A stretch of DNA of 64,000 nucleotides, taken from Diphasiastrum complanatum (taxonomy: Eukaryota > Streptophyta > Lycopodiopsida > Lycopodiales > Lycopodiaceae). The first letter of the stretch is position 1; every line of letters begins with the position of its first letter. Shown here piece by piece: positions 59,114-64,000 of the stretch. The stretch spans positions 56,848,844 through 56,912,843 of the forward strand of contig CM055095.1 in assembly GCA_029204225.1 (NCBI GenBank), in the 5' to 3' direction. A program made the translations under genes and the position numbers. Below the pieces are notes generated by a model. That model was not told the DNA's origin. It saw only the letters and a list, made by a program, of their open reading frames with translations, and ran no database searches.

Positions 59114-60570
59114 TATTCAAGAGCCAACCACAGTTGAAGAAGCAATGTCACAGGCCGATTCAAATCTCTGGAAAGAAGCAATGGATAAGGAGTACAACTC
59201 ACTACTGAAGAACCATACATGCACTGGCACCAAGCTGCCAACAAACAGAAAGATAATCAACTGCAAATAGGTATTTAAGATCAAATACAAAGTAGAGTAT
59301 AGTATTGACAGAAGAAAGGCTCGACTCGTGGCAAGGGGATTCTCACAAGTTCACAATATTGACTACTTCGAAACTTCTAGTCTGGTGGTCAAGCATACTT
59401 CTATTCGACTGCTACTATCATATGCTGATGTAGCAGATCTTGAGGTACACCAGATGGATGTACAAACAACATTCCTCAATGGAATTATTGAGGAGGACAT
59501 CTATATGATCTAGCCAGACGGCTATGTCCTTAATGGTCAAAAAGGCAAACTCCATAAAGCTTCGTATGGTTTGAAACAATCATCCAGAGCATGGTTCCAT
59601 CGAATCAACACATTTCTGATCAATCATGGATTTGAACCAAGCTCTACAGACTGTAATGTTTATTTCAAAGCTATCAAACATTTCTTTGTCATCATCGCAC
59701 TTTACGCGGATGATACATTGTTGTTTAGCAACAATGTCGAATTGACAAAGGACACAAAGAGGATGCTATCCCAAGAATTTGAGATAACAGATATGGGATA
59801 AGCACGTCATTGTCTCGAGATTCAGATCCATAGAGACAGAAGCAAAAGGCTTTTTTACATGACTTAGTGGGAGGTACTTCCAAAACTTATTATCGAAATT
59901 CAATTTTATGAATTGCAAGCTTGTACATAATTCCATGGACCCAGTTTTGAGGTTATCAAAGGAGCAATGTCCTCAAACTGATGAGGGGAGAGGTAAATGA
60001 AGGGGTATCCATATCAATCAATCATAGGATCTTTATAGATGGCTAGTCCTGGCATGATCCATTGGAAAACTCTTTTAAGAGTAATCAAATATGTACGAGC
60101 TACCATTGACCTATCCATTTTCCATGGAGATGTTGATCCATAAGTCTTCATATCCAATAATGGTCCAATATCCTGGATCAGTCAAAAGCAAACCTCCATT
60201 TGCAACATTATCGACAGAATTGGAATACATTGCAATCTCTCAAGCTACTAAAGAGACAATTTGGTTGAGAAATCTATTGTCCCCTAACATTGGTTTCAGA
60301 CAAACTGCTCCAACAATTATTCAGTGCGACAATCAGAGTGCATTACATTATCAATAAATCCTAGATTTCACTCTAGGAGCAAGCACATCGAGATTAAGTA
60401 CCACTACATCCAAAGTAGAATACTCAACAAGGAGGTAAAACTGAAATTTTGCAAAACTTAGTACATGGCAGCTGACAATTTTACAAGATGATTAAATTAA
60501 GAAGCAAACAAGAATTTCTGTGCTATCTTAAATCTTAAAGTAAAGGCATTCAAGGATCCAGATTAAGGGG
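59114..60570 (+). pseudogene. Copia RT-RNase H fragment joined to the LTR end
   Basis: Starts at the LTR edge with the RT N-terminal segment (EPTTVEEAMSQADSNLWKEA). It continues with RKARLVARGFSQVHNIDYF, HQMDVQTTFLNG and a catalytic core that reads YADD (ALYADDTLLFSN). It is then broken by stops and deletions to RNase H (TELEYIAISQATKETIWLRN, CDNQSALHYQ). No gag, protease or integrase. Ends at GATTAAGGGGGAG before another LTR. Confidence 0.85.
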
Positions 60571-60573
60571 GAG

Positions 60574-61060
60574 TGTTGGATTCTATCCTCTCCATCCCTT
60601 GTCTCATTACTAATCTAGATCCATTCATTTATTGTATGTAAATACTTGTATAGTCACGCACTTTGCATAAATACACTTGTTTCCTAACATTCTGCACAAA
60701 GGAATCGATGACAGCGTCCTGTCAGCTCAGCCGACATCAACTATTTGTCGAACATCAAATATTCGTCCTACATCGACTATTCGTCTGACATTGACTATTC
60801 ATCTGTCATCTACACTCACCAACTCTAATAGTCAAATCGAACATTCGATGGCTCAACAGAACTTCATCACATCCAAACAAAATCTCTAACAGAATCGAAT
60901 ACTATCCAAAAGTGGCTACTAACAACATGTAGTGCCTTAATCCTATTTGTAAATATAGACTAAGCATTCTTTTAATCTGTTAGCCATGTTTTCGTGATGA
61001 AAAATACAGCTTCTGTCATGATTGCACCCGAGTCTTCCTTAGCGTGGAGCTCATCTTCTT
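60574..61060 (+). mobile_element. 3' LTR of a third type
   Basis: Starts TGTTGGATTCTATCC directly after the polypurine tract. Beyond the first 13 bases it does not match the LTRs at 37.7 or 58.2 kb. The end is not identified; it may stop before the GA array. It contains the 18-bp minisatellite at 60735-60806. Confidence 0.6.
60735..60806 (+). repeat. 18-bp minisatellite, four units
   Basis: Four consecutive 18-bp units of the form CATCRACTATTCGTCTGA with a few substitutions each, fading into a fifth. Read in frame it would give a 6-residue periodic Thr/Ser/Ile-rich peptide, but it lies in LTR sequence and is unlikely to be coding. Confidence 0.9.
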
Positions 61061-61094
61061 TTGTTTAGGAAAGGGAAGATATGTGTTCCCTGAT

Positions 61095-61217
<123 letters not shown>

Positions 61218-61534
61218 AATATATTCTATCAAACTACAAAAAGTGGAAAAAAACATAATGGTTGCCAAGGAAAGAGAGTTTCACAAATCATTCCAAGCCA
61301 AAGGTGTTGCAATTTTCCAAAATTGAAATGAGAAACAACATTCTTAAAGAGATATACATTCCACCTCACTTCTATATTCACCTACTCCATATCCACAAAC
61401 ATCATCATGTAATAGAAATCTAAATGGTTACATGAGTGTCATGCCCACGACTGATCTCGGATTGATTATCCCACTAGAGGTTAGTAGGCCTACCTCGAAC
61501 CGTAAGTTAATTATGATTATGAGGGGTTTGGGGC

Positions 61535-62620
61535 CCTCATGTGCACTCAACATATGACCAATCAACGTGAGATCTTCAACTCCTACACTCCTTATAGCAC
61601 GAAGAAATTTATTCATCTTGATGGCAATAGTACTCACACTATTGAAGGTGAAGGTACTGTAAGATTGCGATTCCAGCATGATCAATTCAAATTACTATCA
61701 AAGGTCTTATATGTTCCTAAACTCTCTATAAATCTGTTATTAGTAAGTAGCATTATAGATTTAGATCATAAGGTAGAATTTGAATCTGATCAATGCAAAA
61801 TCATTGATAGGAGTAATAAGATCCTTGCACTCGGCAAGAGGCAGGGTTACTTATATAGATTGGCACATTGCTATTCTAAGTCTAGTCAAGCCTTGAAAAT
61901 CTCTGTTCTAGTCAATAAAGCATTACTATGGCATCATCGCTTAGGACACTTGAATTATGCATCTATATTGAACATGTCCAGACAATCCATGGTTCTTGAT
62001 CTCGACTATCCTTCTGGTAAGGTTGATCTCCCTGTCTGTCATAGCTGCATCTTTGGAAAGCACGCTAGAATTCCTTTAGATCAAACCATATGCATGCAAC
62101 AAAAGATCTATTAGATGTTGTTCATACAGATATATGTGGACCTATGCAAACCCCTTCATTGCTAGATGCAAAGTATTTCATTACCTTTATTGACGAATTC
62201 TCTAGAAGAACAATTGTTTATTTCATTAAACAGAAATCAGAGCCTTTCATCAAATTCTGACAATTCAAAGAGCATGCTGAGAATCAAACTAGTAAACGAA
62301 TCAAAGCACTGAGGTCAGATAACGGGGGAGAATACATCTCTAGCAAATTCAAGGACTATTGCCTTAACAACGACATTGAACAACAATCCATCACTTCATA
62401 TTCGCCTCAGTCAAATGGTCTTGTTGAGAGAAAGAACAGAATCTTAGTTGAATCAACAAAGTGCATGTTATTACATGCGACACTTCTGAAATGCTTCTGG
62501 GCTGAAGCTATTTCAACAGCAACCTATATTCAGAATAGATGTTCCACTAAAGGCCTCTCAGACAAAATACCATTCGAAGTTTGGCAGATCAGCAACTACA
62601 GTATGATGGAAATAATCAAC
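61535..62620 (+). pseudogene. Copia protease tail, GAG-pre-integrase and integrase
   Basis: Begins inside the protease just after its active site (TQHMTNQREIF missing the DSG). The GAG-pre-integrase zinc-binding part (WHHRLGHLNYASI, CHSCIFGKHAR) is in a long open frame to 62114. After a frameshift the integrase core (62111-62610) keeps all three catalytic positions: Asp in HTDICGP, Asp in LRSDNGGEY, Glu in NGLVERKNR. One in-frame stop lies near 62260. It is the only window copy with a recognisable integrase DDE core. Confidence 0.9.
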
Positions 62621-62739
62621 TTCATGTATTACCCAGAAGATCTTCAAGGACTAGCAGACCACCTTACTGGTATATTGACGAGTCTGTAGCTTAACCTGTT
62701 CAGGAATCGACGTCTGTCCAAAAGGCAGTCAGTCAGCCT

Positions 62740-63745
62740 GATTCAGATCTCTGGAAAGAAGCTATGGATAAAGAGTTACCTGCTAGCAGAAACATAGTTG
62801 ATTGCAAATTGATTTTCAAAGTCAAGTACAACGCAGATGGAAGCATCAACAGAAGAAAGGCACAACTTGTAGCCAGAGGATTTTCTCAGGTATACAACGT
62901 CGATTACACTAAGACTTCAGTCCAGTATTCAAGCATTCTTCTATTCAACTTTTGCTATCATTTGCTGCTGCAACAGATTTGAAAATACATCAAATGGATG
63001 TACAGACAGCATATCTCAATGGAGTTATCGAAGAAGACATCTACATGGTGCAACCCGAAGGTTATATTATTAGGGGTAAGCACAATCATGTGTGTAAACT
63101 CCATAAGGTACTTTATGGCTTGAAGCACTCTGCTTGAGCATGGTTCAAAGGATCAATACTTTCCTTATTGATCACGGCTATACACCTAGCTCTTCAGATT
63201 CAAACATTTACTTCAAAACAATGCAGCAGTCTTTTATCATTATCACTTTGTACATGGATGATACATTGCTTTTCAGCAACAGTACCGATTTGATAGAAGA
63301 AGCCAAGACAATGCTATCTTTCGAATTTGACATGACCGATCTGGGTGAAGCTCATTTCTGCCTTGGTATACAAATCCATAGAGACAGAAAATAGAAGTTG
63401 GTCTACATTACACAACAAAGGTACATTTACAACATGTTGGTCAGATATAATCTAATGAATTGTAAGTTAGCTCTCTCACCAATGGAACCAGGACTCAAAT
63501 TGTCAAAGGACCAGTGTCTCCAAACAATTCATGAGAAGCAGCAGATGCATGAGTATCCTTACCATTCTATTATAGGATCTCTTATGTATGTTATGATCTA
63601 TACCAGGCCAGACATAGCTTTTGCAGTCGACTCTCCAGTCAGTATATGACTAATCCTGGTATAACACATTGGAAGGCTCTTATCAGAGTCATGAGATATT
63701 TTTGAGCTACTATGGACTTTTGTATTTGTTATGGAACAGTCGAAT
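62740..63745 (+). pseudogene. Copia RT and partial RNase H, truncated
   Basis: Continues the same element after a deletion near 62620. RT reads RRKAQLVARGFSQVYNVDYT, HQMDVQTAYLNGVIEEDIY and the catalytic YMDDTLLFSN near 63250. RNase H starts (GSLMYVMIYTRPDIAFAV) and is cut off near 63745 after VICYGTVE-like sequence. Several frameshifts and stops. The family matches the 55-58 kb copy almost block by block. Confidence 0.88.
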
Positions 63746-64000
63746 CATCTCCACCTCAGCAAGTTCTATCTCTATAAATTTTGTCTTGAAATACACAAAT
63801 GATCACTCACACAATTGTCGAACACTATATAGCCGATCACCCAACTCAGTCTTTACGATTCCAACCTTGTTAGTCTGATTCAAATTGTCAACCAATCAAC
63901 AAACACATTATTTAAGTAATTAATGCAAAAAAAATCTGTTGTGAAAAACATGAAGTTGTTAGACATATATGTGTCGGGAATCGTGCCTAGGGATAGTAGG
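63746..64000. other. Window end; nothing recognised
   Basis: Sequence after the Copia breakpoint shows no coding or element signal that I can identify. The window ends inside it. Confidence 0.5.

Noticed and set aside
59113-59125. TATTCAAGAGCC as a primer-binding site after the LTR
   Set aside because: The match to TGGTATCAGAGC is poor and the same bases translate as conserved RT coding sequence.

Overview
The window is land-plant nuclear DNA. It holds two intron-containing plant genes, both on the + strand. The first encodes RAPTOR, the TOR-complex scaffold; the second encodes a MYB98/MYB119-like R2R3-MYB. Both sit in AT-rich DNA crowded with decayed Ty1/copia retrotransposons, a probable LINE remnant, fold-back elements, simple repeats and local duplications. 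Long TE-filled introns and nested, decayed Copia copies suggest a plant with a fairly large genome. The sequence alone does not settle the clade; a seed-free plant such as a fern is a guess. I saw no tRNA, rRNA, CRISPR or prokaryotic-type operon.

Layout. 1-1450: probable decayed LINE. 1450-3393: upstream DNA with a (CT)n/(CA)n tract and unrecognised open frames. 3394-25926: RAPTOR, 23 coding exons and 1381 codons before the stop, reconstructed from protein similarity and GT/AG phase agreement at every junction. Introns 6, 10, 17 and 21 (2.2-3.9 kb each) hold retroelement debris and local duplications. 25927-27600: RAPTOR 3' flank, nothing recognised. 27600-31617: minus-strand Copia lacking the integrase core, followed by a duplicated LTR end (to 32339). 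32700-38793: nest of Copia pieces in both orientations plus an unrecognised minus-strand frame near 35 kb. 38794-42000: no recognisable gene. 42000-43447: MYB upstream region with a 97-bp tandem duplication. 43448-46813: MYB gene in three exons. 46814-50690: fold-back elements and direct repeats. 50695-63745: several truncated Copia copies of at least three LTR types, a three-G-box cluster, an 18-bp minisatellite and a 58-unit GA array. 63745-64000: nothing recognised.

Function. RAPTOR would present substrates to TOR kinase and couple nutrient status to growth. The MYB would be a nuclear DNA-binding regulator. Nothing in the sequence links the two, and they are about 17.5 kb apart. The retroelements all carry deletions, stops or frameshifts and look non-autonomous. 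I found no convincing undescribed system. The least explained items are the 35-kb minus-strand frame, the very long MYB flanks and several precise local duplications.
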